DNA of 64,000 nt, from NCBI RefSeq assembly GCF_000185965.1, contig NC_014924.1:868001-932000 (forward strand), written 5' to 3'. A program made the position numbers and the translations under genes. Below are positions 56,630 through 64,000 of the stretch, one piece after another. How positions within the stretch are numbered: the stretch's first letter is position 1; every line of letters starts with the position of its first letter. The notes beneath the pieces are model-generated. The model made no database searches. It saw nothing but the letters and a program-made list of their open reading frames with translations, and had not been told where the DNA came from. This stretch comes from Pseudoxanthomonas suwonensis 11-1. Lineage in GTDB: Bacteria; Pseudomonadota; Gammaproteobacteria; Xanthomonadales; Xanthomonadaceae.

Positions 56630-57889
56630 ATGGCCAACATCTTCAACCGCGCCGCCACCGGCGTGATGGACTGGGTCAACGCGCGCGCGCCGGCCCTGGC
56701 GCCGATGTACCGGAAGCACATGTCCGAGTACTACGCGCCGAAGAACTTCAACATCTGGTACATCTTCGGCGTGCTGTCGATGGTGGTGCTGGTCAACCAG
56801 ATCGTGACCGGCATCTTCCTGACGATGCACTTCAAGACCAGCGCGGCGGAAGCCTTCGCGTCGGTCGAGTACATCATGCGCGACGTGGAGTGGGGCTGGC
56901 TGATCCGGTACATGCACAGCACCGGCGCCTCGCTGTTCTTCATCGTCGTCTACCTGCACATGTTCCGCGGCCTGATGTACGGCTCGTACCAGAAGCCGCG
57001 CGAGCTGGTGTGGATCCTCGGCATGCTGATCTACCTGGTGCTGATGGCCGAGGCCTTCATGGGCTACGTGCTGCCGTGGGGCCAGATGTCGTTCTGGGGC
57101 GCCAAGGTGATCATCTCGCTGTTCGGCGCGATCCCCGTGATCGGCAACGGCCTGACCGAGTGGATCATGGGCGACTACCTGCCCTCCGACGCCACCCTCA
57201 ACCGCTTCTTCGCCCTGCACGTGATCGCGCTGCCGCTGGTGCTGCTGCTGCTGGTCGTGCTGCACCTGGGCGCGCTGCACGAGGTCGGGTCCAACAACCC
57301 CGACGGCGTGGAGATCAAGAAGGGCCCGAAGGGCAACCGCTGGTCGCCGACCGGCCCGGCCGACGGCGTGCCGTTCCACCCGTACTACACGGTGAAGGAC
57401 AGCTTCTACGTGTGCGCGATGCTGGTCATCGCCGCCTTCATCATCTTCTTCGCCCCGGCGTTCGGCGGCTGGTTCCTCGAGCACGACAACTTCACCGAGG
57501 CCAACAAGCTGGTCACCCCGGAGCACATCAAGCCGGTGTGGTACTACACGCCCTTCTACGCGATGCTGCGCGTGGTGCCCGACAAGCTCGGCGGCGTGCT
57601 GGTGATGTTCGGCGCCATCGCGATCCTGTTCGCGGTGCCGTGGCTGGATCGCTCGAAGGTCAAGTCCTACCGCTACCGCGGCCTGCTGTCCTGGGTGCTG
57701 CTGCTGGGCTTCGCCATCAGCTTCGTGTGGCTGGGCAAGATCGGCGCCGGCCCGGGTACCGACCCGGTCGAGACCATCGTCGGCCGGTTCCTGACCGCCT
57801 ACTACTTCCTGTTCTTCCTGACCATGCCGATCTGGACCAAGATCGACAAGACCAAGCCGGTGCCGGAACGGGTGACGACGCATGACTAA
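56630..57889 (+). CDS. petB: Cytochrome b of the bc1 complex
   Basis: This integral di-haem cytochrome b (419 residues) has eight main helices. Haem-ligating His residues lie in the HSTGASLFFIVVYLHMFRG region and in the helix that holds LHVIALPLVLLLLVVLHLG. The Qo-site PEWY-type loop reads HIKPVWYYTP, a Pro-Val-Trp-Tyr variation. An AGGGGG lies just before the start, and the stop overlaps petC by eight bases. Confidence 0.95.
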   Translation: MANIFNRAATGVMDWVNARAPALAPMYRKHMSEYYAPKNFNIWYIFGVLSMVVLVNQIVTGIFLTMHFKTSAAEAFASVEYIMRDVEWGWLIRYMHSTGASLFFIVVYLHMFRGLMYGSYQKPRELVWILGMLIYLVLMAEAFMGYVLPWGQMSFWGAKVIISLFGAIPVIGNGLTEWIMGDYLPSDATLNRFFALHVIALPLVLLLLVVLHLGALHEVGSNNPDGVEIKKGPKGNRWSPTGPADGVPFHPYYTVKDSFYVCAMLVIAAFIIFFAPAFGGWFLEHDNFTEANKLVTPEHIKPVWYYTPFYAMLRVVPDKLGGVLVMFGAIAILFAVPWLDRSKVKSYRYRGLLSWVLLLGFAISFVWLGKIGAGPGTDPVETIVGRFLTAYYFLFFLTMPIWTKIDKTKPVPERVTTHD

Positions 57890-58625
57890 GAAGTGGATTG
57901 CCCTGCTGACCGCAGCGGCCACCGGGCTCCTGTTCTCCGCCGCCGCATTCGCCGCTTCCGGCGGCGCCGTGCAGCAGGCCGGCAACGACCTGTCGGACCG
58001 CGCCTCCCTGCAGCGCGGTGCCGCGCTGTACATGAACTACTGCTCCGGCTGCCATTCGCTCAAGTACCTGCGTTACTCGCGCATGGCGGAAGACCTTGGC
58101 CTGACCGAAGAAGAGGTGATGCAGAACCTCAACTTCACCGGCGCCAAGTACGGCGAGCAGATCCACGTCGCGCTGTCCCCGGCCGACGCGGAGAAGTGGT
58201 ACGGCAAGATGCCGCCGGACCTGAGCCTGATCTCCCGCGTGCGCGGCAGCGACTGGCTGTACACCTACCTCAAGTCGTTCTACCTGGACGAGAGCCGTCC
58301 GCTGGGCTGGAACAACAAGCTGTTCCCGAACGTGTCCATGCCCAACCCGCTGTGGGAGCTTCAGGGCCTGCAGCACGCCGAGTTCGGCGAGCCCGACGCG
58401 GCCGGCGAGCGCCATCCGGAGCGGCTTGTGGTCACCTCCCCGGGCAAGGTGTCGGCCCAGGAGTTCGACCAGGTCGCGCGCGACATCACCAACTTCCTCG
58501 AGTATGCCGGCGAGCCGGCCGCGCTCAAGCGCCAGGCCCTGGGCATCTGGGTGATCCTGTTCCTGGTCGGCCTGACCTTCCTGGCATGGCTGCTCAAGCA
58601 GGAATACTGGCGGGACGTGCACTGA
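57882..58625 (+). CDS. petC: Cytochrome c1 of the bc1 complex
   Basis: This periplasmic, membrane-anchored cytochrome c1 (247 residues) transfers electrons to soluble cytochrome c. It has a signal peptide (residues 1-24), the haem-binding motif YCSGCHSLKYLRYS, a Met ligand region in YGKMPPDLSLISRVRG, and a C-terminal anchor helix (ILFLVGLTFLAWLL). It is the last gene of petABC and is followed by a strong terminator. Confidence 0.96.
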   Translation: MTKKWIALLTAAATGLLFSAAAFAASGGAVQQAGNDLSDRASLQRGAALYMNYCSGCHSLKYLRYSRMAEDLGLTEEEVMQNLNFTGAKYGEQIHVALSPADAEKWYGKMPPDLSLISRVRGSDWLYTYLKSFYLDESRPLGWNNKLFPNVSMPNPLWELQGLQHAEFGEPDAAGERHPERLVVTSPGKVSAQEFDQVARDITNFLEYAGEPAALKRQALGIWVILFLVGLTFLAWLLKQEYWRDVH

Positions 58626-58655
58626 CGCCCCGGCCGCAAGCCATAGCCGTACAGC

Positions 58656-58686
58656 CAAGGCCGGGTCTTCCCGGCCTTGCGCTTTT
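58656..58686 (+). terminator. Rho-independent terminator after petABC
   Basis: A 10-bp perfect stem (58656-58665 with 58670-58679) and a TCTT loop are followed by CGCTTTTT. Confidence 0.88.
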
Positions 58687-58784
58687 TGGCGCCGCAACGG
58701 CACACTCCGGGGATCACCACGATCCGACGGCGAGGGGCCGGCGGCGTTGGTGCGGCCGGCGGAGTCCGGTCGTCGGAGGCCCAG

Positions 58785-59420
58785 ATGGCAGCGAGCGTGC
58801 GCATGCGCAATACCCTCACCTTGTTTTCCTCCGTCGATGACGTCCTGTGTCATCGGGTCCGGCTGGTCCTGGCGGCGAAGGGCGTGTCCTACGACCTGGT
58901 AGCGGTCGACGCGCAGAACCCGCCTGAAGACCTGATCCATCTCAATCCGTACCACTCCGTCCCCACCCTGGTGGAGCGCGAGCTGGTGCTGTACGCCGCC
59001 TCGGTCGTCAGCGAATACCTCGACGAGCGCTACCCGCATCCGCCGCTGATGCCGGTCGATCCGCTGTCCCGCGCGCGCCTGCGCCTGGCGATGCTGCGCA
59101 TCGAGCACGACTGGGTGCCGCAGGTGCAGGCGATCCAGCTCGGCAACAAGCAGCAGGCCGAGGCCGGGCGCAAGCGCCTGCGCGAGCTGCTGACCGAATC
59201 GCTGCCGCTGTTCCGGGCCAGCAAGTTCTTCCTCAACCCGGAAATGAGCCTGGCCGACTGCGCCATGGCCCCGATCATCTGGCGCCTGCCGGCGCTGGAC
59301 GTGCCGCTGCCGAAGGACGGCAAGGCCATCGAGGACTACGGCAACCGCATCTTCCGCAATCCCGGCTTTGCCCGCAGCCTCACCGAACAGGAACGGAAGC
59401 TGCGCGAGCTGCCGGCCTGA
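58785..59420 (+). CDS. sspA: Stringent starvation protein A
   Basis: SspA is a glutathione-transferase-fold protein that binds RNA polymerase during starvation and stress. The 211-residue product has the N-terminal thioredoxin-like domain (LTLFSSVDDVLCHRVRLVL, NPYHSVPTLVERELVLY) and the C-terminal helical domain with MSLADCAMAPIIWRLP. The ATG at 58785 has GGAGGC four bases upstream, which fixes the start. It pairs with sspB as in most Gammaproteobacteria, downstream of petABC. Confidence 0.94.
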   Translation: MAASVRMRNTLTLFSSVDDVLCHRVRLVLAAKGVSYDLVAVDAQNPPEDLIHLNPYHSVPTLVERELVLYAASVVSEYLDERYPHPPLMPVDPLSRARLRLAMLRIEHDWVPQVQAIQLGNKQQAEAGRKRLRELLTESLPLFRASKFFLNPEMSLADCAMAPIIWRLPALDVPLPKDGKAIEDYGNRIFRNPGFARSLTEQERKLRELPA

Positions 59421-59470
59421 CCGGCGTCGCGGCGGTCCCCCGCCGCCGCGGTCGCGTAGACTGCCCCCCC

Positions 59471-59920
59471 ATGAGCGAAGACGTACCCCGCATGACCTCC
59501 TATCGCCCGTACCTGCTGCGGGCGCTGACCGAGTGGATCAACGACAACGGCATGACCCCGCACATCCTGGTGGATGCATCGGTACCGGGGGTGCAGGTGC
59601 CGCCGGGCGCGGTGCGCGAGGGCAGGGTGGTGCTGAACATCGCCGAGCGCGCTGTGGTCGGCCTGCACATCGACAACGCCTGGATCGGGTTCACCGCCCG
59701 CTTCGGCGGCGTCAGCCAGCCGGTCAACGTGCCGGTCAACGCGGTGCTTGCGGTGTATGCGCGCGAGACCGGGCAGGGCATGGTCCTGCCGGAGGAAAGC
59801 GGGCTGCCGCATGACGGCCACGAGGGCGAGGATGGTCACGACGGCCCGGACGAGACCCCGCCGTCGCCGCCGGAGCCGCCACCGGCCGGCAAGCGCCCGC
59901 ACCTGCGCGTGGTCAAGTAG
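59471..59920 (+). CDS. sspB: ClpXP protease specificity-enhancing factor SspB
   Basis: SspB delivers ssrA-tagged proteins to ClpXP. The 149-residue protein has the conserved core (RPYLLRALTEWINDNGMTPH, VVLNIAERAVVGL, FGGVSQPVNVPVNAV), an acidic and Pro-rich flexible linker, and the C-terminal ClpX-binding tip LRVVK. The ATG at 59471 is the longest frame. An ATG at 59492 (MTSYRPY) is also plausible and closer to the E. coli length. Confidence 0.95.
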   Translation: MSEDVPRMTSYRPYLLRALTEWINDNGMTPHILVDASVPGVQVPPGAVREGRVVLNIAERAVVGLHIDNAWIGFTARFGGVSQPVNVPVNAVLAVYARETGQGMVLPEESGLPHDGHEGEDGHDGPDETPPSPPEPPPAGKRPHLRVVK

Positions 59921-59948
59921 GCGTCCGCGCCGCACCCATCGCATCGTC

Positions 59949-59971
59949 CGCGCCGGCCCCGTGCCGGCGCG
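59949..59971. terminator. Hairpin terminator between sspB and the DUF3301 gene
   Basis: A 9-bp stem (59949-59957 with 59963-59971) with a 5-nt loop, followed by TCCTTCTCC on the plus strand, lies between convergent genes. Confidence 0.6.
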
Positions 59972-59991
59972 TCCTTCTCCGGGGGCGGGAT

Positions 59992-60345
59992 TCAGTCGTC
60001 CGAATGCAGGTCGCGGCCGCGTGGCGGCAGCGGGATGACCTGCGCACCGGCCGTGGGGCCGGTGAACGAGACCAGGCGGTCGCCGCGCAGCACCAGGCGG
60101 CCTGCGTGGCGGTCGGTGCCGTCATGCGAGTAGTCGAAGCGGAAGGTGCGCTCAAGTCCCAGCCAGCCGTCCTCGCGGCGGTACACGCGCATGCCGGTGG
60201 CGTGCACGCTCTGGTCGAGCCACTGCACCCCGGCGGCGTGGCAGGCATTGCGGCCGAGGACTTCGGCGCGCTCGGCGGCCGCGCGGGCCGAGTTCCAGAG
60301 CCCGAACACGACGGCGGCGGCGATCATCAGCAGGATCAGTTGCAT
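59992..60345 (-). CDS. DUF3301 domain protein
   Basis: This small protein (117 residues) has one N-terminal hydrophobic helix (LILLMIAAAVVFGLW) and a DUF3301 domain with GLERTFRFDYSHDGTDRHAG. It is anchored in the inner membrane; function is unknown. It lies immediately downstream of the truncated end of the DUF2272 gene (stop at 60384) on the same strand and may have belonged to its operon before the IS insertion. Confidence 0.75.
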   Translation of the reverse strand: MQLILLMIAAAVVFGLWNSARAAAERAEVLGRNACHAAGVQWLDQSVHATGMRVYRREDGWLGLERTFRFDYSHDGTDRHAGRLVLRGDRLVSFTGPTAGAQVIPLPPRGRDLHSDD

Positions 60346-60383
60346 GCGCGGACTCTAGCCCAGCGCCGCCGCACGCGCACCGC

Positions 60384-60513
60384 CTATCCGCCGTTGTCGG
60401 GTGGTGTCGCCTGCTTCATGGCGGAAGCGGGCTGCGCGCCGGTGGGCGGCATCGGCGCGGGTGCCGGCGACGTGCCCGACCACAGCCCATCCAGTTCCGC
60501 CTGGCTGCGCAGC
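60384..60513 (-). pseudogene. Detached 3' end of the DUF2272 gene
   Basis: This fragment encodes the original C-terminal residues RSQAELDGLWSGTSPAPA and onward to QATPPDNGG and a TAG stop. Joining it to 61724-62631 after removing the IS and one CAGC copy restores an uninterrupted 346-codon frame (1038 bases), a strong proof of the insertion. It has no start of its own. Confidence 0.9.
60510..60513. repeat. Left copy of the 4-bp target site duplication (CAGC)
   Basis: CAGC at 60510-60513 is repeated at 61720-61723 directly after the right IS end. Four bases is a usual duplication size for parts of the IS3 family. Confidence 0.8.
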
Positions 60514-60581
60514 CGACGTCCCCCCATCTTTGAGTAGCAGGTCGATTTGGAGTCCAATCCCCAACGAGACGGAGATTGGAC

Positions 60582-60845
60582 GTGAAGAAGCGCTTTTCCG
60601 AAGAGCAGATCATCGGCTTCCTGCGTGAAGCCGAAGCTGGCCTACCGGTCAAGGAGCTGTGCCGCAGGCACGGCTTTAGCGAGGCCTCCTACTACCTGTG
60701 GCGCAGCAAGTTTGGCGGCATGAGCGTGCCAGAGGCCAAGCGGCTCAAGGAGCTGGAGTCCGAGAACACGCGGTTGAAGAAGCTGCTGGCCGAGCAGCTG
60801 TTCGAGAACGACGTCATCAAGGATGCTCTGCGAAAAAAGTGGTGA
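60582..60845 (+). CDS. IS3-family transposase OrfA
   Basis: This 87-residue helix-turn-helix protein (HTH_Tnp_1) binds the IS ends. Segments [19 protein letters not shown] and [20 protein letters not shown] are typical of the IS3 family OrfA, followed by a leucine-zipper-like helix ([18 protein letters not shown]) for dimerisation. GTG at 60582 is preferred to the in-frame TTG at 60576 because GGAG lies at suitable distance. A -1 frameshift at 60833-60839 would fuse it to OrfB. Confidence 0.93.
   Translation: MKKRFSEEQIIGFLREAEAGLPVKELCRRHGFSEASYYLWRSKFGGMSVPEAKRLKELESENTRLKKLLAEQLFENDVIKDALRKKW
60833..60839 (+). other. Programmed -1 frameshift slippery site
   Basis: A AAA AAG heptamer is in the correct phase (CGA AAA AAG in orfA), four bases before the orfA stop. 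It matches the classic IS3 slip signal that yields OrfAB transposase. Confidence 0.75.
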
Positions 60846-61687
60846 CCGCACCGGCGCGCAGGACGCTGGTGCGGCATCTGGTGGATCGGGGACTGAGTGA
60901 GCGACGGGCGCTGGCGATGGTGCGGATGAGCGCCAGCGCGCTGCGCTACGTCCCGCGTCCGGATGGCAACGTCGAGCTGCGCGAGCGGATCCTGGCGCTG
61001 GCGCAGCGACACAAGCGCTATGGCGTCGGGATGATCTATCTGAAGCTGCGGCAGGAGCAGTGGCCGGTGAACTACAAGCGGGTGGAACGGCTGTATCAGG
61101 AGGCCAGGTTGCAGGTGCGCCGGCGCAAGCGGAAGAAGGTGTTGCTGGGCGAGCGCCAACCGTTGCTGCGGCCGGAAGCGGCCAACCAGGTCTGGTCGAT
61201 GGACTTCGTGTTCGACCGCACCGCCGAGGGGCGTGTGCTCAAGGCGTTGACCATCGTCGACGATGCCACGCACGAGGCGGTGGCGATCGAGGTGGAGCGG
61301 GCCATCTCCGGCCACGGCGTGGCCCGGGTGCTGGATCGGCTGGCGCTGACCCGCGGCCTGCCGCAGGTGATCCGTACCGACAACGGCAAGGAGTTCTGCG
61401 GCAAGACGATGGTGGCGTGGGCCCACGAGCGCGGTGTGCAGTTGCGCCTGATCCAGCCAGGCAAGCCGAACCAGAACGCCTACATCGAGAGCTTCAACGG
61501 CCGCCTACGGGACGAATGCCTCAACGAGCACTGGTTCCCGACGCTGCTGCACGCCCGCACCGAGATCGAAACCTGGCGCCGGGAGTACAACGAGGAACGA
61601 CCGAAGAAGACCTTGGGCGGTCTGACGCCGGCCGCTTATGCCGAACAGTTGGCGGCCAAAGCCGCTACGATGAAACCCGGACTCTAA
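60842..61687 (+). CDS. IS3-family transposase OrfB (rve integrase core)
   Basis: This is the catalytic DDE transposase domain (281 residues if started at the GTG at 60842). It includes the HTH_21 segment and integrase core with the DDE residues in [18 protein letters not shown] and [15 protein letters not shown], and a C-terminal [15 protein letters not shown] motif. It is probably made as an OrfAB fusion through the -1 frameshift. The frame continues upstream without a strong independent start. Confidence 0.93.
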   Translation: MTAPARRTLVRHLVDRGLSERRALAMVRMSASALRYVPRPDGNVELRERILALAQRHKRYGVGMIYLKLRQEQWPVNYKRVERLYQEARLQVRRRKRKKVLLGERQPLLRPEAANQVWSMDFVFDRTAEGRVLKALTIVDDATHEAVAIEVERAISGHGVARVLDRLALTRGLPQVIRTDNGKEFCGKTMVAWAHERGVQLRLIQPGKPNQNAYIESFNGRLRDECLNEHWFPTLLHARTEIETWRREYNEERPKKTLGGLTPAAYAEQLAAKAATMKPGL

Positions 61688-62631
61688 AGAGCCCCGCTAC
61701 TGAAAGCGGGGGGACGTCGCAGCTTCAGCAGCACCGCCCAGTCGCGGCGGTTGAAGTTGCAGGCCTCCGGGCGCAGCGGACCGCAGGCATTGGCCAGCAT
61801 GTCCTCGTACTCGCCCTGGCTCATCGTGATGCCTTCCGGGACGCTGGCGAGGCCGCGCTCAAGGCGGCCGGTGCGGTCCAGCGGCAGCATGCGCATCACC
61901 ACCGAATTGAGCACGTTGCCGCCGATCGAGTACAGCGTGCGGTCGCCGCCGGGATTGGCCGCGACCACCACCTCGCAATGGGACTGCGTCGGCAGCGGGC
62001 CGGTGCCGGCCAGCCCCGCGCGCAGGCCGGCGGCGCCGCGGCCGGAGTCGTTGCCGCGCAGGAAGCACAGCAGGTCGCCGGGTGCGGGCTTTTCCGCGAA
62101 CGGATCGGCGTAGCGGTAAGGACTGCGCGCCGGGTCGCGGTAGGCGTGGGCGATGTAGTCCATGTGCCGCGGCGAGGCGGCGAAGTTCGGTACGCCGGCG
62201 CGCAGCGCCACCCAGGAGATGAAGGCCGCCGACCACGGGTGGTCGAGCAGGAAGGCGCGGCAGTCGCTGTCGTAGTAGCGGTCACCCGGCGTGAGCATGC
62301 AGCTGGAGGCGCCGGGCATCGCGCCCATCTGGCCGAGGGTGCCGCTCTCGCGCCAGTAGCGCGCGACCTGCTGCCAGGTCGGGGTCACGCCGTCCTCGAG
62401 CCGGGTGCGGTCGCCTTCGGACAGGGCCAGGGCAATCACCCGTCCCTCGTTGTCGATGAAGGGGCGGTACCACTGCCGGTACTCGCGGCAGGCGACCTGG
62501 ACCAGGGAGGCTGCGGTGCGTTCGACGCCGTAGCGCGGTGGCAGTTCGCAGGCCTCGACCGCGGCCAGGGCGCGGGCCGGGGCCAGGAACAGGGCGGCGA
62601 GGGACAGCAGGATCAGGAGATGGGGGCGCAT
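61684..62631 (-). pseudogene. DUF2272 exported protein, 3' end replaced by IS
   Basis: The exported DUF2272 protein has a signal peptide (residues 1-23) and Cys-containing segments such as GASSCMLTPGDRYYDSDC. The region SHCEVVVAANPGGDRTLYSIGG resembles the cell-wall hydrolase-like core of the family. Reading now runs into the IS right end, adding [11 protein letters not shown] and a stop at 61684 in place of the original 41-residue C-terminus. The remaining 304 native residues keep the domain, so some activity may persist. The intact length would be 345 residues. Confidence 0.85.
61720..61723. repeat. Right copy of the 4-bp target site duplication (CAGC)
   Basis: This copy follows the right IS end and matches 60510-60513. 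Confidence 0.8.
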
Positions 62632-62700
62632 GCGGACTCCTTTCGCATGCGACCGAGGTTAGCTAATGGCGGTTGGCATGGCGTGAGCGCCGCGCCGGGT

Positions 62701-63576
62701 TCAGGCCGGCGGCGGGCCGAGCTTGAGCGACAGGTCGACCGCGCGCACGTGCTTGGTCAGCGCGCCGATGGAGATGAAGTCCACGCCGTCCTCGGCGATC
62801 GCGCGCAGGCCTTCGAGGCCGACGCTGCCGGAGACCTCCAGCGGGATGCGGCCGTCGAACGGCGCGCCGCGGGCGATGCGCACCGCCTCGCGCCGGGTTT
62901 CCGCATCGAAGTCGTCGACCAGGATGCGGGTGCACCCGGCCGAGAGCGCCTCGCGCAGCTCGTCCAGGGTCTCGACCTCGACGATCAGCGGCAGGTCGGG
63001 GCGTGCCGCGCGCGCGGCCTGGATCGCGGCGGTGACCGAGCCGGCCACGCGCACGTGGTTCTCCTTGAGCATCACCGCGTCGTACAGGCCGATGCGGTGG
63101 TTGGCGCCGCCGCCGGCACGGATCGCGTACTTCTGCGCGTGGCGCAGGCCCGGCAGGGTCTTGCGGGTATCGAGGATGGTGGCGCCGGTGCCGCGCACGG
63201 CCTCGACGTAGCGCGCGGTCACCGTGGCGGTGCCACTGAGGGTCTGCATGAAGTTGAGCGAGGTCCGCTCGGCGCTGACCAGCGCCCGGGTGCGGCCGTG
63301 CAGCACGGCAAGCACGGTGCCGGCTGCCACGTACTGGCCCTCGGCCACGCCCCATTCGATCCGCACCTGCGGGTCCAGGGCGCGGTGGGTGGCGTCGAAC
63401 CAGGGACGCCCGGCGACGACCGCGTCCTCCTTGCACAGCAGGCAGGCGGTTTCGGGCTGGTCCGGGAGCAGTGCGGCGGTGGCGTCGCCATCGCCCAGAT
63501 CCTCGAGCAGGGCGCGGCGGACGTCGTCCAGGACCACCGCCTCTGGCGGCGGAAGCAGGCCATCCGGAGGGCTCAT
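62701..63576 (-). CDS. nadC: Nicotinate-nucleotide pyrophosphorylase (carboxylating), quinolinate phosphoribosyltransferase
   Basis: NadC converts quinolinate and PRPP to nicotinate mononucleotide in de novo NAD synthesis. The 291-residue enzyme has the N-terminal open-faced sandwich, SAERTSLNFMQTLSGTAT, ILDTRKTLPGLRHAQKYA, GGGANHRIGLYDAVMLKENH and a C-terminal barrel with VEVSGSVGLEGLR-like phosphate-binding sequence (LEVSGSVGLEGL). The start at 63576 overlaps the Trm112 stop by four bases (ATGA), so the two are coupled. Confidence 0.95.
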   Translation of the reverse strand: MSPPDGLLPPPEAVVLDDVRRALLEDLGDGDATAALLPDQPETACLLCKEDAVVAGRPWFDATHRALDPQVRIEWGVAEGQYVAAGTVLAVLHGRTRALVSAERTSLNFMQTLSGTATVTARYVEAVRGTGATILDTRKTLPGLRHAQKYAIRAGGGANHRIGLYDAVMLKENHVRVAGSVTAAIQAARAARPDLPLIVEVETLDELREALSAGCTRILVDDFDAETRREAVRIARGAPFDGRIPLEVSGSVGLEGLRAIAEDGVDFISIGALTKHVRAVDLSLKLGPPPA

Positions 63577-63842
63577 GCCGGCGGGAAGTCGGCCACCTGG
63601 GCCGTGGCCAGGGCTTCCTCGACCAGCAGCACCGGGATCCCGTCGTCGACCCGGTAGACCTGGCGGCGGTCGCGGGTGACCAGGGCCTCGCGCAGGGGCT
63701 CGCGCTGCGGCGTGCCGTCGGCGCGGCTTACCTGGCCGGCGGCGATGGCGCGGTTGAGCGCCTCCAGTCCGCGCGACTCCAGCAGGGCCAGCGGCTGGCG
63801 GGTGTCGGGCGAGCACAGAAGGTCGAGCAGCTTGCGGTCCAT
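63573..63842 (-). CDS. Trm112-family protein
   Basis: This 89-residue protein of the Trm112/YcaR family (small zinc-ribbon-like activators of methyltransferases in other domains of life) has a conserved LLDLLCSPDTRQPLALL start and a GIPVLLVEEA end. Only one Cys is seen, in LLCSPD, so zinc binding is doubtful. It is translationally coupled to nadC and divergent from purE. Bacterial function is unestablished. Confidence 0.85.
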   Translation of the reverse strand: MDRKLLDLLCSPDTRQPLALLESRGLEALNRAIAAGQVSRADGTPQREPLREALVTRDRRQVYRVDDGIPVLLVEEALATAQVADFPPA

Positions 63843-63869
63843 GGCATTCGGTCGGGGAGCGGAGATGGC

Positions 63870-63875
63870 TAGAAT
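63870..63875 (+). promoter_or_regulatory. Possible -10 element for purE
   Basis: TAGAAT in GGCTAGAATACGG lies 24 bases before the purE ATG, and the same GCTAGAAT string occurs upstream of hflK. No matching -35 was found. Confidence 0.35.
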
Positions 63876-63899
63876 ACGGCCTTGCCACCGAGGACGGCC

Positions 63900-64000
63900 A
63901 TGCCAGCCCAGCCCAATCCGCCCGCGCCCACCACCGCCGCACCCCTGGTCGGCGTCGTGATGGGGTCCCGTTCCGACTGGGAAACGATGCAGCACGCCGT
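63900..64000 (+). CDS. purE: N5-carboxyaminoimidazole ribonucleotide mutase (partial, 5' end)
   Basis: This is the start of PurE, the class I mutase of de novo purine synthesis. The visible 33 residues run through a Pro/Ala-rich leader to LVGVVMGSRSDWETMQHA, the PurE N-terminal phosphate-binding motif (MGSxSDW). The ATG at 63900 has a GAGG Shine-Dalgarno. The gene runs off the right edge; purK is expected next. Confidence 0.9.
   Translation, partial: MPAQPNPPAPTTAAPLVGVVMGSRSDWETMQHA

Larger units (their letters stand above)
60514..61719 (+). mobile_element. Intact IS3-family insertion sequence (1206 bp)
   Basis: It carries terminal inverted repeats CGACGTCCCCCC (left 60514-60525, right 61708-61719, perfect over 12 bases, imperfect further in), two overlapping transposase frames (orfA 60582-60845, orfB 60842-61687), a slippery A6G for -1 frameshifting, and a 4-bp target duplication. 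All catalytic residues are present, so it looks functional and recently inserted. Confidence 0.95.

Overview
The window is bacterial chromosome of high G+C (about 70%), densely coded, with short promoters and many GC-rich hairpin terminators. Gene content and order point to the Xanthomonadaceae/Lysobacteraceae (Lysobacter, Luteimonas, Pseudoxanthomonas or a relative). The best markers are a fused aspartate kinase/diaminopimelate decarboxylase (lysAC), the MurL-MurD2 pair that makes the D-glutamate of peptidoglycan, the lpxD-fabZ-lpxA-lpxB-rnhB block, surE-pcm-nlpD without rpoS, and petABC-sspAB. The genus cannot be fixed from the sequence alone.

Layout. 1-5.7 kb: a truncated hybrid sensor kinase with a decayed ATPase domain, a glycerate-kinase-like enzyme, a tightly overlapped pdxH / aac(6')-like / BtuF-like operon, a methyltransferase and HemJ. 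5.8-11.3 kb: alkaline phosphatase, a DAACS transporter with altered sodium-site residues, two adjacent NlpC/P60 hydrolases and SlyD. 11.3-16.1 kb (minus): lipid A and fatty acid genes with rnhB and an Smr protein. 16.2-19.9 kb (plus): surE-pcm-yqaA-nlpD, then a 157-bp tandem array made of copies of the nlpD 3' end. 19.9-29.5 kb: YhbY and an Mth938-like protein (minus), then rlmE-ftsH-small membrane protein-folP-miaA-hfq-hflX and hflK-hflC-DUF2065. This puts the FtsH protease and its HflKC modulators close together. 29.6-31.3 kb: two PhzF-family paralogues. 31.5-38.2 kb: lysAC, murL-murD2 and a polyprenyl diphosphate synthase (ispB). All of these bear on cell wall precursors or their lipid carriers. 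38.6-47.8 kb: ssb, an OPT transporter, an S9 peptidase, a DUF819 membrane protein, a 0.6-kb low-complexity intergenic region, and the ybdD-cstA carbon starvation operon. 47.9-54.8 kb (minus): miaB-phoH-ybeY-secreted protein-corC-DUF4105-corA. 54.9-60.3 kb: a lytic transglycosylase, the cytochrome bc1 operon petABC, sspA-sspB and a DUF3301 protein. 60.4-64 kb: an intact 1206-bp IS3-family element inserted into the 3' end of a DUF2272 gene, then nadC and Trm112 (minus) and the start of purE.

Most of the window is core housekeeping. The accessory or unusual points are the recent IS insertion with a 4-bp target duplication, the nlpD-tail array, the low-complexity region at 44.8-45.4 kb, the aminoglycoside acetyltransferase-like gene, and the transporter and histidine kinase that have lost diagnostic residues. 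No CRISPR array, tRNA or rRNA gene was recognised.
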